DNA of 55,264 bases. Source: Verrucomicrobiota bacterium (GTDB taxonomy: Bacteria; Verrucomicrobiota; Verrucomicrobiia; Limisphaerales; JACPZS01). The notes beneath the pieces are model-generated. The model was not told the origin of the DNA, searched no databases, and saw only the letters and a list, made by a program, of their open reading frames with translations. Positions 9,899 to 19,400 of the stretch are shown one piece after another. The stretch's first letter is position 1. Each line of letters opens with the position of its first letter. A program made the position numbers and the translations under genes. The DNA lies in the NCBI GenBank assembly GCA_016195385.1, contig JACPZS010000240.1, positions 1-55,264 of the forward strand, in the 5' to 3' direction.

Positions 9899-11877
9899 AA
9901 AAATCTATCCCGTGGATCTTGTTCGCGGTATTTGCCCTCGAAGCCGCCGTTGCTTTGCGGCCGCGTGGCGAGAAGGACTTCCATTTCCGCGCCTTCGGCG
10001 AGTTGCCGGTGCTGCTCAACGGTCGCGTGCAGCCGCTGGATTCCGTTGCTCGCAATTCTCTGCTGCAAATTCGCAGCGCCCAAGCGGTGCCGCTCGAAGG
10101 CAACGGCGCCGACGGTTCGTGGGGCGAGTGGAATGAACTGCGCAAAAACCCCAAAGCCGCGCCGTTCAGCGAGCGCAAATGGTGGCAGTTCAGCAAGCAT
10201 CCCAGGAAGCTGAAGCCGTCCGCCTGGCTGCTCGAAGTGATGACCAATCCGGATCTGGCGGATGAGCGCCCGGTTTTTTTGGTTCATCACCCGGAGTTGT
10301 TGAGCCAGCTCAAGCTCGAAGAAAAAGGCGTCGAGAATTCCGGCCTGCGTTATTACACGTTCAATGAAATTCGCTCCGTGTGGCCGGAGGTTGAAAAGCA
10401 GGCGCAGCAAATTCGCGGGATCGAGCCGGAGGCGCAAACGGCGCTGCAGAAGCAGGTGGCGAAATTGGAGAACGCCCTCATCCTGTATCATCGCTTGAAG
10501 AACAGCCTCCAGCCGGAAGGCACGAAAGATTTCTCCGCGCAGATCGCCCAATTTCAAAAAGCCATCACGCCCGGCATCGCGGCGGTGCGCGCGCAATCGG
10601 CTGGCAAGGATTACGACAAGGAGGCATTCGAACGTTTGCTCGGATTGCTCGGCCCGTACGACCTCATGGCGAATCTGGCGTATCCATTTTTGGTTCCGCC
10701 GGCGCAACCGGAGGTCTCGCGCGATAACTGGACGCAGATCGGCCTGAGCTTGATGGAAACCGCGCGCAGCGGCGAACTGCATCCCGCAGTTAGTTCATTT
10801 GCCGCGCTGGCCACAGCCTATCGCCAGGGCAAAGTGGATGAGTTCAATTTCGCGGTGGAAAATTATCGCGCTTGGTTGACGGAAAAATTTGTGCCGGAAT
10901 TGAAAAAGGGCGAACGGGAATCGTTCTTCAACAACTACTCGCCGTTCTATCGCGCGATGCTGATCTATATTGTTGCGTTTTTGCTCGGCTGCGCTTCTTG
11001 GTTCGGCTGGTCGGAAACGTGGCGTCGCTCGGCCGTTTATCTCGTTTCTCTGGCGCTGGTCATTCATACCACCGCGTTGCTCTTTCGGATGTTCCTCGAA
11101 GGCCGGCCACCGGTCACGAACCTGTATTCATCGGCCATCTTCATTGGCTGGGGCGCGGCTGTGCTGGGCCTCGTTTTGGAACGCATCTTTCGCGACGGCG
11201 TCGGCGCGGTCGTGGCTTCGTTCGTCGGTTTCGTCACGCTGATCATCGCTCATAATCTGGCGCTCGGCGGGGACACGATGGAAATGCTCCGCGCCGTGCT
11301 CGACACGAACTTCTGGCTGGCTACGCACGTGACGACGGTGACGCTGGGCTACGCTTCCACTTTTGTCGCGGGCTTTCTCGCCACGATTTACATTTTGCGC
11401 GGCGTGTTCACACGCACGCTTTCCGAAGCGACCGCGAAAGCGCTGGCCCGGATGGTTTATGGCATCGTTTGCTTCGCGACTCTCTTCAGTTTTGTCGGAA
11501 CGATTCTCGGCGGCATCTGGGCGGATCAATCGTGGGGCCGCTTCTGGGGTTGGGATCCCAAGGAGAACGGCGCCCTCATCATCGTGATCTGGAACGCGAT
11601 GATCCTGCACGCCCGCTGGGGCGGCATGGTGCGCGAGCGCGGGTTGATGAACATGGCCATTTTCGGCAACATCGTCACGAGCTTCTCGTGGTTCGGCGTG
11701 AACATGTTGGGCATCGGATTGCATTCGTACGGCTTCATGGACGCCGCGTTCAAGTGGCTCATGCTGTTCGTGGGCAGCCAGGTTTTGCTCATCGCGCTGG
11801 GATTGTTGCCAATGGAAAAATGGTCGAGCCGCCAATCTTTGCGGGCGGCCGCGCCCGTTGGGGCCGCAGTGAGTTGA
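9895..11877 (+). CDS. CcsA/ResC-like cytochrome c assembly protein with long extracytoplasmic N-terminus
   Basis: Haem-handling partner of ResB in System II cytochrome c maturation. At 660 residues it is about twice the length of a minimal CcsA. A signal-anchor (IPWILFAVFALEAAVAL) is followed by ~320 soluble residues. Then about eight membrane helices run from ~355 to the end. The tryptophan-rich haem-binding WWD motif is clear at WADQSWGRFWGWDPKEN. Conserved His residues occur at HTTALLFRM, THVTTVTLGY and IGLHSYGF. The extended N-terminus resembles the fused or extended CcsA proteins of Bacteroidota and related groups and may replace accessory factors. The start ATG lies inside the end of the resB-like gene. 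A likely client in this window is the five-haem cytochrome at 49593-51575. Confidence 0.92.
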   Translation: MKKSIPWILFAVFALEAAVALRPRGEKDFHFRAFGELPVLLNGRVQPLDSVARNSLLQIRSAQAVPLEGNGADGSWGEWNELRKNPKAAPFSERKWWQFSKHPRKLKPSAWLLEVMTNPDLADERPVFLVHHPELLSQLKLEEKGVENSGLRYYTFNEIRSVWPEVEKQAQQIRGIEPEAQTALQKQVAKLENALILYHRLKNSLQPEGTKDFSAQIAQFQKAITPGIAAVRAQSAGKDYDKEAFERLLGLLGPYDLMANLAYPFLVPPAQPEVSRDNWTQIGLSLMETARSGELHPAVSSFAALATAYRQGKVDEFNFAVENYRAWLTEKFVPELKKGERESFFNNYSPFYRAMLIYIVAFLLGCASWFGWSETWRRSAVYLVSLALVIHTTALLFRMFLEGRPPVTNLYSSAIFIGWGAAVLGLVLERIFRDGVGAVVASFVGFVTLIIAHNLALGGDTMEMLRAVLDTNFWLATHVTTVTLGYASTFVAGFLATIYILRGVFTRTLSEATAKALARMVYGIVCFATLFSFVGTILGGIWADQSWGRFWGWDPKENGALIIVIWNAMILHARWGGMVRERGLMNMAIFGNIVTSFSWFGVNMLGIGLHSYGFMDAAFKWLMLFVGSQVLLIALGLLPMEKWSSRQSLRAAAPVGAAVS

Positions 11878-11968
11878 CTGTCATTGGTGAAAAGCACGGT
11901 CGCTGGTTCCACTCAATTTTTCTCCCACTCAACTCATCTCCGTGGGTGTATCTTAATCTCAAAACTCT

Positions 11969-11994
11969 AATTTTGCGTTCTTTTGCGGCAGCCT
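11969..11994. repeat. Partial copy of the GCGTTC/TTTGCGGC intergenic repeat
   Basis: Within the 151-base gap before rtcB, the stretch reads TTTTGCGTTCTTTTGCGGC. It resembles one arm of the inverted repeats at 5735-5760 and 36583-36613, but no partner arm is visible nearby. It may be a decayed half-element. The following TGGTGTATTTCGTGGTT runs directly into the rtcB start. I see no promoter or terminator that I can support here. Confidence 0.3.
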
Positions 11995-12028
11995 TTTCGC
12001 GTGATTGGTGTATTTCGTGGTTGTTCAC

Positions 12029-13435
12029 ATGAACACCAAACATTTCATCCGACTCGGCGTGCCGCTCGGCGAAGCGACCCGGCGCGCCACGGATTTTGTT
12101 TCCAAGTACATCCTCGGCGGCGGTGACAAATCGCGGCTCGAAGAAGAAGTAAAGGCCGTCATCGCGAACCCCGCCGCGTTTGTGGACGACAAGCTGCGCG
12201 GAGAATTTGCCAAAGCTTTGCTTGCCGCGCCGTCGCGCATCGAGCCGGTCAAGTATCGGCAATGGGGCACGGGCCTGGAACACGAAGCAGTGATGCAAAT
12301 GGAGCGCGCCTGCCTCCTGCCCGTGTCCGTCGCCGGCGCGCTCATGCCCGACGCGCATGTGGGCTACGGCCTGCCCATCGGCGGTGTGCTCGCCACGGAC
12401 AACGCGGTCATCCCGTACGCCGTCGGCGTGGACATCGCGTGCCGCATGAAGATGACCGTGCTCGATTTGCCGTTGCGCGATTTGGATCAGAAACAGGATC
12501 GGCTCACGCGCGCCATCGAGACGGAAACGCGCTTCGGCGTGGGCTCAAATTTCAAATCGCGGCGCGAGCACGACGTGCTGGACGCCGACTGGTCGGTCAG
12601 CCCAGTCACGAAGCAAAACAAAGACCGCGCGTGGTCGCAACTCGGCACAAGCGGCAGCGGAAATCACTTCGTCGAATTCGGTTTGTTCACCGCGCATGGG
12701 CCGATAGCATCGGCGGGCCAATCAAAGGAATTATCAGCCGGAACCTATGTTGCCTTGCTCTCGCACAGCGGAAGTCGCGGCACGGGCGCGGCGGTGTGCG
12801 ATCATTATTCCAAACTCGCCTTCGCACAGCTCAAGGACTTGCCGAGCGAACTGAAGCGCCTCGCGTGGCTGTCGCTCGATTCGCAGGAAGGCCAGGAGTA
12901 TTGGGCGGCGATGGAGTTGATGGGCCAATACGCGGCGGCAAACCACGCGCTGATTCACCAGCACCTCGCCGCGAATCTCGGCGCGCAGGTGTTGCTCGAC
13001 GTGGAGAACCATCACAACTTCGCGTGGAAAGAAAGTCACGCCATTGACGGCGTCGCGCGCGAAGTCATCGTCCATCGCAAGGGCGCGACGCCAGCGGGCG
13101 AAGGCGTGCTCGGCATCATCCCCGGCTCGATGGCGACGCCGGGATTCGTTGTGAGCGGCAAAGGCAATGCGCAGTCGCTCAATTCGGCTTCGCACGGCGC
13201 GGGCCGCGTGATGAGCCGCATGGCGGCGCAAAAGAAATTCAATTGGAAAGATGTAAACCGCCTGCTGCGCGAGCGCGGCGTGACGCTCATTTCCGCCGGC
13301 CTCGATGAAGCGCCGATGGTTTACAAAAACATCAGCGAAGTCATGGCCGCGCAAACCGATCTCGTCACCGTGCTGGGGCAGTTCGATCCGAAGCTCGTCA
13401 AGATGGCGCCCGCCGGCGAGCGGCCGGAGGATTAA
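12029..13435 (+). CDS. rtcB: RtcB-type RNA ligase (3'-phosphate/5'-OH)
   Basis: GTP- and manganese-dependent ligase joining RNA 3'-phosphate or 2',3'-cyclic phosphate to 5'-hydroxyl ends, used in tRNA and RNA repair. It has 468 residues from ATG 12029; the frame opens 24 bases earlier at a GTG, but MNTKHFIRLGVPL looks like the natural N-terminus. Signature motifs in order: PDAHVGYGLPIGGVLA, GVDIACRM with the metal-binding Cys, GTSGSGNHFVEF, SHSGSRGTG, NHHNFAWKE, HRKGATPA, GSMATPGFVVSG and SASHGAGR, whose His is the guanylylation site. DEAPMVYKNI follows near the end. All expected catalytic residues are present. It is not accompanied by rtcA, rtcR or archease here, so its regulation is not visible. 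Confidence 0.95.
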   Translation: MNTKHFIRLGVPLGEATRRATDFVSKYILGGGDKSRLEEEVKAVIANPAAFVDDKLRGEFAKALLAAPSRIEPVKYRQWGTGLEHEAVMQMERACLLPVSVAGALMPDAHVGYGLPIGGVLATDNAVIPYAVGVDIACRMKMTVLDLPLRDLDQKQDRLTRAIETETRFGVGSNFKSRREHDVLDADWSVSPVTKQNKDRAWSQLGTSGSGNHFVEFGLFTAHGPIASAGQSKELSAGTYVALLSHSGSRGTGAAVCDHYSKLAFAQLKDLPSELKRLAWLSLDSQEGQEYWAAMELMGQYAAANHALIHQHLAANLGAQVLLDVENHHNFAWKESHAIDGVAREVIVHRKGATPAGEGVLGIIPGSMATPGFVVSGKGNAQSLNSASHGAGRVMSRMAAQKKFNWKDVNRLLRERGVTLISAGLDEAPMVYKNISEVMAAQTDLVTVLGQFDPKLVKMAPAGERPED

Positions 13436-13491
13436 GTTCGAAGTCTGTGCTCGTCCGTGTCCTCGGCAATTTGTAAGTTTTCTTGCAAAGA

Positions 13492-13926
13492 ATGAATGCT
13501 AACTCGCCTCAAATTTTTCGCGCCGCGACGTTGCTCGCGATCAATCTGCTTTACTTGATGATTTGGGGATTCGCCGGCATCTCCAAAGTGATCGACGGAA
13601 TGCCACCGTGGTTCGGGGACAAGTTTGGCGCGACGATTTTGGGAAAAGTTCTCGGACTGTCCGCCACGTTTTGGATCCTGACGGCCTCCGAATTATTGGC
13701 GTTCGCTCTCGCTCTCGCGGCGTTGGTTCGTCTCGAATTCGCGCGCTGCCGTCCGCCGCCCGTGCTTGCCGCGACGCTCGTGTGGAGTCTGTTTGTGTTT
13801 CTTCAACTTGGCTTTGGCCAGTGGCTCACGGGTGAATTTAACGGCGCGTTCCAGCAGTTCATGTACGGCAGCGGCACGCTCGTTGCGCTGCTGGTCGTGT
13901 GCCCCGAGGTCGCCAAAGTGGGATAA
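13492..13926 (+). CDS. DoxX-like four-helix membrane protein
   Basis: A small integral membrane protein of 144 residues starting at ATG 13492 (MNANSPQIFR); an upstream in-frame start at 13483 is possible. It has four hydrophobic helices, LLAINLLYLMIWGFAGISK, ATFWILTASELLAFALALAA, VLAATLVWSLFVFLQLGF and GSGTLVALLVV, separated by short loops. This matches DoxX/MauE-like proteins in size and topology, which are often tied to thiol or respiratory chemistry, but no catalytic residue can be assigned. The stop overlaps the first bases of a DUF1080 fragment at 13925, so its C-terminal end may be a recombination junction. Confidence 0.65.
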   Translation: MNANSPQIFRAATLLAINLLYLMIWGFAGISKVIDGMPPWFGDKFGATILGKVLGLSATFWILTASELLAFALALAALVRLEFARCRPPPVLAATLVWSLFVFLQLGFGQWLTGEFNGAFQQFMYGSGTLVALLVVCPEVAKVG

Positions 13927-14137
13927 CCATGGTTGGAACACTTACGAAATCCTCGCGGTCGGCAGCAAAGTGCGCACGGCCATCAACGGCCATCTCTGCG
14001 TCGATCTCGACGATCCGAACGGCGCGCGACAGGGCATCATCGGATTGCAGATGCACGCGGGCGGCCCGCTGGAGGTGCGCTTCAAAGAACTGCAAGTCGA
14101 GCTGAATCCGAAAGGGGAGATGAGCACGGTGAAGTGA
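13925..14137 (+). pseudogene. C-terminal remnant of a DUF1080 (3-keto-disaccharide hydrolase-like) gene
   Basis: Reading from 13925, the frame gives NHGWNTYEILAVGSKVRTAI, then NGHLCVDLDDPNGARQGIIG and LQMHAGGPLEVRFKELQVEL before a stop at 14137. This matches the last strands of DUF1080 proteins, which end in GxIxLQxHxGGPxEVxFKNL. About two thirds of the domain, the signal peptide and a start codon are missing. Two complete family members lie at 47904-49396. The fragment begins exactly where the DoxX-like frame stops and ends 4 bases before the convergent TIR gene, which suggests a deletion or rearrangement joined these pieces. Confidence 0.75.
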
Positions 14138-14141
14138 AAAG

Positions 14142-15074
14142 TTAACTTCGTCGTTGCTTTTCCCACTGATTCCACATCGCACGTACTAGGCGAGCGTATC
14201 CGTCTTCGCGAAACCAATCTACGTATTGGTATTTAGCCAATTCTTCAGGAACGGCACAGTCTTCGAGGCGAAGTGGAATCATGAAAATGTCACCAGTTGG
14301 AATTTCCTCTAGCCGGTTGAGAATCAGTTTAATTTCCCTTTGAATGTAACCGCGCTTGTCGCGAATTTTTCTGGAAACACAAAGGATGACGAAGTCCGAT
14401 TCCTTTATCGCATTGCGTATGGCGCGATCCCAATCTTGTCCAGGATCGATGTCTTGCTTGTCCATCCATGGACAGAACCCACTTTTGAACAAAGCGTCGT
14501 AAAGGGTCTCCGTAGCTTTCTCATCTTCACGCGCGTAACTAATCAAAATTCGTGGGTGCCAGTTGGCAGCAGCATGAGCACGTTCAGATTCTTCTACCTC
14601 TTGTTTAGTTGCGTGGCTAACAACGAGTTTGAACGAAGCGCTTCCCTTCAATCCTGTGGTGTCTTTTGCAATGAGCGTAATGGTTGCGTCGCCTGTTCTT
14701 CCCATGACGGGGAACAGACTCAGTTGTCGATTTTGCAGATGCCCTCCCAGGAATATGTTGCTGGATGGAAGCAGTTCTGGATTCGACGAATAACGTTCAA
14801 GCGCCACCGACTTGAGGTCATGATGGTCGATCGAAAACTTCACACCAGTCGCGGCTTTCCCCGCAGTAGTTACGACGTCCTGAATGGGACTAATTACGGG
14901 AGGTTTACAAGAAGCGCCACTCATTTTGTTGGAGAAGGATGCTACTCCGTTCTGGAGCAGACAGTCCAAGCTTTTTCGCAGGCGCAAAAGGCTTCGGTTA
15001 CGGAAATCGTCTCTCCTGATTTTCACGCTGGCGATTGTGGCGAGTGCTTTTTCCGCCTTGTAACGCAACTGCAT
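14142..15074 (-). CDS. TIR-domain protein with an N-terminal Ig/cadherin-like domain
   Basis: I use the ATG at 15074 (MQLRYKAEKAL), which gives 310 residues. The frame stays open to 15209, but longer forms run into the start of the divergent pseudopilin gene. Residues ~55-155 form an Ig-like domain (PPVISPIQDVV ... SASFKLVVS) closely resembling that of the secreted protein at 6012-7235. The C-terminal ~145 residues are a TIR domain: PRILISYAREDEKATETLYD, GFCPWMDKQDIDPGQDW, FVILCVSRKIRDKRGYIQRE, IFMIPLRLEDCAVPEEL. Many bacterial TIR domains are NAD-cleaving immune effectors. Here the helix that usually reads WxxEIxxAI is WDRAIRNAI, so the likely catalytic Glu is replaced. No signal peptide or membrane helix is seen. 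The role is unknown: immune signalling, scaffold or regulation. Confidence 0.8.
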   Translation of the reverse strand: MQLRYKAEKALATIASVKIRRDDFRNRSLLRLRKSLDCLLQNGVASFSNKMSGASCKPPVISPIQDVVTTAGKAATGVKFSIDHHDLKSVALERYSSNPELLPSSNIFLGGHLQNRQLSLFPVMGRTGDATITLIAKDTTGLKGSASFKLVVSHATKQEVEESERAHAAANWHPRILISYAREDEKATETLYDALFKSGFCPWMDKQDIDPGQDWDRAIRNAIKESDFVILCVSRKIRDKRGYIQREIKLILNRLEEIPTGDIFMIPLRLEDCAVPEELAKYQYVDWFREDGYARLVRAMWNQWEKQRRS

Positions 15075-15139
15075 CGAGGAAATGTTCGCTGACGAAATAT
15101 GGCGACTGGCAAAAATAAATTTATGAATTGGCAGTTCGA

Positions 15140-15979
15140 ATGCGTCGAAGCGAGGTGCAAATTTTGAACTCTCCATCGTTCTCTCGATTACGCGCCGGCT
15201 CACGGCCACAGCGGCGCGGCGGTTTTACCTTGATCGAACTGCTCGTGGTCATCGCCATCATCGCGATTCTGGCGAGCATGTTGTTGCCTGCGTTGAGCAA
15301 GGCCAAGGGCCGCGCGCAAGGCATCGCCTGCTTGAACAACATCAAACAACTTTCGCTGGGCTGGACGCTCTACGCCGACGACAGCAGTGATTCGTTTGTG
15401 AACAATCATGGCATCGGCGAAACGCGCGACCGCCGGCAGAATTGGGTCAACAACGTCATGGATTGGGGCACAGCCGACGACAACACGAACATCACGCTGT
15501 TGACCGAAGCGAAATTGGGGAACTACACGGGCAAGTCGGCGGCGGTCTTCAAATGTCCGTCCGACAAGTCGCTGGCGGTGAACGGCCCGCGCATCCGCAG
15601 CATGTCGCTGAATTCGCTCGTCGGCGATCCGGGCGTCCTCACGAACCAGTTCAATCCCCTTTACATCCAATTTTTCAAATCATCCGATCTTGTCAGTCCG
15701 TCCAAGACGTTTGTCTTTCTTGATGAGCACCCGGACACGATTAACGACGGGTTTTTCATGAACCGGTTGGAGACGTATTCCTGGGGAAATTTGCCGGCGT
15801 CGTATCACAACGGCGCGGGAAATTTTTCCTTCGCCGACGGCCACGCGGAGTCACATCGCTGGCAGGTGCCGGCCACGGTTTGTCCGGCGCGACAGGGCGG
15901 CGTGCCAAAAACATTTCCGGCCGATCCGCCGAAGGATTACGACTGGGTGAAGGAGCGGTCGAGTGTCAAGCGGCAGTGA
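15140..15979 (+). CDS. PulG-like pseudopilin / secreted protein with prepilin leader
   Basis: A type II secretion or type IV pilus-like secreted protein of the large verrucomicrobial family. The leader ends RRGG and is followed by [20 protein letters not shown]. Cleavage after Gly and N-methylation of Phe by prepilin peptidase are expected. The start is either ATG 15140 (MRRSEVQ) or TTG 15128; both give the same mature protein. The family motif [19 protein letters not shown] follows the helix, and the C-terminal part has [20 protein letters not shown], the H-x9-DG type end. The mature protein is ~255 residues. Its divergent start lies close to the TIR gene start. Specific cargo or partner is unknown. 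Confidence 0.88.
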   Translation: MRRSEVQILNSPSFSRLRAGSRPQRRGGFTLIELLVVIAIIAILASMLLPALSKAKGRAQGIACLNNIKQLSLGWTLYADDSSDSFVNNHGIGETRDRRQNWVNNVMDWGTADDNTNITLLTEAKLGNYTGKSAAVFKCPSDKSLAVNGPRIRSMSLNSLVGDPGVLTNQFNPLYIQFFKSSDLVSPSKTFVFLDEHPDTINDGFFMNRLETYSWGNLPASYHNGAGNFSFADGHAESHRWQVPATVCPARQGGVPKTFPADPPKDYDWVKERSSVKRQ

Positions 15980-16247
15980 GCGTGATGGCAACTGGCGGTG
16001 CGTCGAGACGGGAAAGCTGTGTTGCCTTTTGAAATCGGAGCGTGAACATGGCGGCTTGAAAGGGGGCGACCTTAATTTTCCGGGACAGCGGACGGTCTGG
16101 CTCGAAAGCTGGTCCAAACTGGTGGAGCCGTTCAATTGCTGATTCCACGCGACGGCAGGGTTGCAACGACGGCAAAGATTGATCGGGCCGGGCAAGAAAC
16201 ATCGGTGATTTCCTGCTTTCCTCGTTGTTGATTTGAAAATGTTTCAT
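15966..16247 (-). CDS. Possible small conserved protein, 93 residues
   Basis: ATG at 16247 opens a frame starting [17 protein letters not shown]. It contains [16 protein letters not shown] and ends in VAITLTAA, overlapping the 3' end of the pseudopilin gene by 14 bases on the opposite strand. It has no signal peptide, membrane helix or motif that I recognise. Codon content is less biased than in neighbouring genes, so it may be a remnant or non-coding. Confidence 0.3.
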   Translation of the reverse strand: MKHFQINNEESRKSPMFLARPDQSLPSLQPCRRVESAIERLHQFGPAFEPDRPLSRKIKVAPFQAAMFTLRFQKATQLSRLDAPPVAITLTAA

Positions 16248-16497
16248 GTTGGTTGCTTCTAATTTTGCTTCACGCTGACTGCCGGTTTACGCGGCTCGGC
16301 AGGAGCTTCTTTCAATTATTCGGCGGCTCCCGGTGAAAAATTAAACAGGACGGCAATAAGAAGAAGCACGTGATGCGGAATGGCAGGTCGTGCTCCGTCC
16401 ACGAACCGTGAAGTTGGGACTCTTTCGACGAGCGGATGCGGGGCAGGAGTCCTCGAATTGGGGGAGCAAGTCTTGAGCGACTCCGTCTAACTTCACC
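16248..16497. other. Gap upstream of the giant gene
   Basis: Part of the 518-base gap between the pseudopilin stop (15979) and the giant gene start (16498). Apart from the doubtful small ORF on the minus strand, I find no gene, tRNA, strong hairpin or recognisable regulatory element. It probably holds the promoter of the 7.7-kb gene, but I cannot point to -35 and -10 boxes with confidence. Confidence 0.4.
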
Positions 16498-19400
16498 ATG
16501 AGTGCAAAATTTATCCGTGGCCTCGCCGCGTTTCGCTTCGTTCTCTTGCTGGCGACGTGCGCGATTCCTTCGCTGGCTCGCGCCCAAAGTTTAATCAATG
16601 TGGATTTCGGCGCCGGTTCCGTGAGCACCAAGATTGGTTTTGCTGCCACCGGCCAGGCCACAAATGATTTCTGGAACCGCTACCGGCACTACGAGCCAAA
16701 GTTTTTGCCGGACATGCCGCTTGTCGCGAATGGACGGCTTGAAGCATTGAAGTTCGCCGATGGTTCGCCGTCGCGGGTTGTCATCACGGTCACAAACGCC
16801 CCCGGCGTGTGGGGCAATGCCACGGGCGACGCGATGTTCGACAGCTACATCTTCGCGCCCAACGGCAGCAATCTCGTCGTCACGCTCACCGGGCTTGACG
16901 CGGGCAGTTATCATTTCTACTTCTACGGCCACGCGGCGGCGGATGTCAGCGCGGAACAAAATCCGCTCTTCACACTGGACTCTGGCACGAATCATCTCGG
17001 CCCGCTCACGGCTTCGGGCGCGGCGGGTTGGAGCGCGGGCCAGCCGTGGCGCGAGCGCGCGCAGTTCGTCGTCTTTCGCGACGTGTCGGTCAGCCCGGGC
17101 GAACCGATCACGATTCAAGTCGCACCCGGCGCAGGCGGCATCGCCGCGCTCAACGGACTGCAGATTCTTTCGCGCGGCACAAGTCCGCCGCGGTTGGTAG
17201 TGACGGATAAAACTCCCGCGTTCGCCGGCGCGACAAACATCCTGTTCCGGGAAATTCGGTACGACGGCAAACTCGGTTCGAACGACGCGTGCTTTATCGT
17301 GAGCGTCGAAGCGGAGTCGCGCAGCACGAACGAACTCTCGGCTTTGTTGTTTGAAGGCGACCTCGCACTACTCGCTCCGAAGTTGCCGCTCGGCTGGCGC
17401 ATCGTGAATCAAGGGAAAAGATTTTTGCTGCTCGCCACCGTGCCCGGAAGTCATCGGCTCGAATTTGAACTCGCCGCCAAGATTCAACGCGCCGAGCCGT
17501 GGAATCAGATCGCGCTGTTCGGCCCGCCCGCCGCCATCGCAACCGTCGCCGTGCAAACCGCGACGCCGGACACGGAGATTCAATTTCTTTCGGGCACGAT
17601 GATTGAGAGTGATGATTCCCCTCACCCGACCAACACGAAACCCGCATCACCCACCATCGCTCGCGCGGTGCTCGGCGCGGATCGCCAACTCGCGCTTCGT
17701 TGGCAGAGTAAAACCGCCGAAATCGCGCGCGACGCGCTCGTGACGGTCGACACCAAGATTGCTGTTCAACTCACGCCCGCCGCCGTCCGTTTCACGTCAC
17801 AGTTTCGTTACGAAATTCTCCAGTCCCGCATTTCCCAAATTCAATTCGCCCTTCCGCTTGCTCACGCGCTCACGCGCTTGACCGGCGAACACGTCAAGGA
17901 TTGGCGTGTCACAACCGAAGCCGATCGCCAGCTCGTGAGCGTCGAGTTCATCCGCGCGACTGAAAACGCGACGACGCTCACGCTGGTCACCGAGCAACCG
18001 CTCGCGAGCCTGCCAGCGACTGCCGATCTCCGCGCGCCGCAACCGCTCGGCGTCCAACGCGAAACCGGTTCTTTGACCGTCGCGGTGGAAGACGTCGTCG
18101 CTCGCATCGAGCGCTCCGAAGGTCTGCGCCAGGTCAACGCCGCGCCTAACGAACTTGCCTCATTTCGCTTCAACGCCCGCCCCGACGCGCTGCAAGTGAA
18201 TGTTGCGCGTGTCGAACCTGTCGTGACCGTCGCGGATCGTGTCCACGCCCGGCTTGATGAAAACCGTTTCGTCATTCGTCACCATCTCAGCGTGAACGCC
18301 GCCCGTGCCGGAATTTACGCGATCGAATTCGTGCCGCAAACCAACTTCATCGTCGCGGAAGTCCTCGGCGACGGCGTGGACGATTGGAAATTTGCCGACG
18401 GAAAATTGCGCGTTAGTTTCGCGCAGCGCCTGCTCGGTGATCGTCAGCTTGTCGTTCAACTCGAACAGGCGTTGACCAACGCGCCGACGGAATTGATCAT
18501 CGCACCGCTGAAAGTCGCCAACGCCAGCAAGGAAAGCGCGTTCATCGGCGCGAGTTCCGCACCGGGCATTCAGATGAAAACCGCCCGGCTCGAAAGCGCG
18601 CGCGAGATCTCGATCAACGCGTTGCCGGATCGCAAAAATGAATTGCTCGCGTTTCGCGCGGACGTGGCGGATTGGCGCATCACAGTGACGACCGAGCGTT
18701 TGTCCGCACGTGTCGTCGGAGAAGTTTTCAACCTCATCACCATCGGCGACGAGCTGGTTGGTGGCAGCGCGACGATTCGTTTCGGCATCGTCAATCAAGG
18801 CGTGCAGCAATTTCGAGTGCGGCTGCCGAAGCATTGGCGCAACGTTGAATTCACCGGGCCGGGCATCCGCCGAAAAGATCAGCTCGACGATGTTTGGACG
18901 ATCTCACTGCAAGACAAGGCTTGGAGCGGCTACACGCTCGTCGTTACTTACGACCATGCGTTCGATCCAAAGCAGGCGACGCTCGACGCGTCGGGCGCGC
19001 ATCCGCTCGACGTCGAGCGCGAAACCGGTTCGGTCGCGATCACGAGTGCTGCGAATCTAAGCGTCGAGCCGACGCCCATTGCCGAGCCGCTGCGACAGAT
19101 TGATCCAACCGAACTGGCCGACACGGATCGCGCGCTCATTTCACGGCGCGTCCTCCGCGCGTATCGCTACGAAGGCGCGAGCTTTGCCCTCGCCCTGCGG
19201 CTCACGCGCCACGACGAAGTGCCCGTGCTCGACGCCGTCGCCGACCGCGCGCAACTCACCAGCGTGTTGACCGAGAGTGGCGAAATGCTCACGCAGGCGA
19301 GCTTCATGGTGAAGAATAACGAGCGGCAATTTCAGCGCTTTCAACTTCCGAAAGGTGCGACGCTCTGGGGCATCACCGTGAACGGCGAACCCGTGAAGGC

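Noticed and set aside
15121-15180. Possible tRNA 3' end (GTTCGAATGCG)
   Set aside because: Only a T-loop-like string is present; no acceptor, D or anticodon stem can be folded around it.
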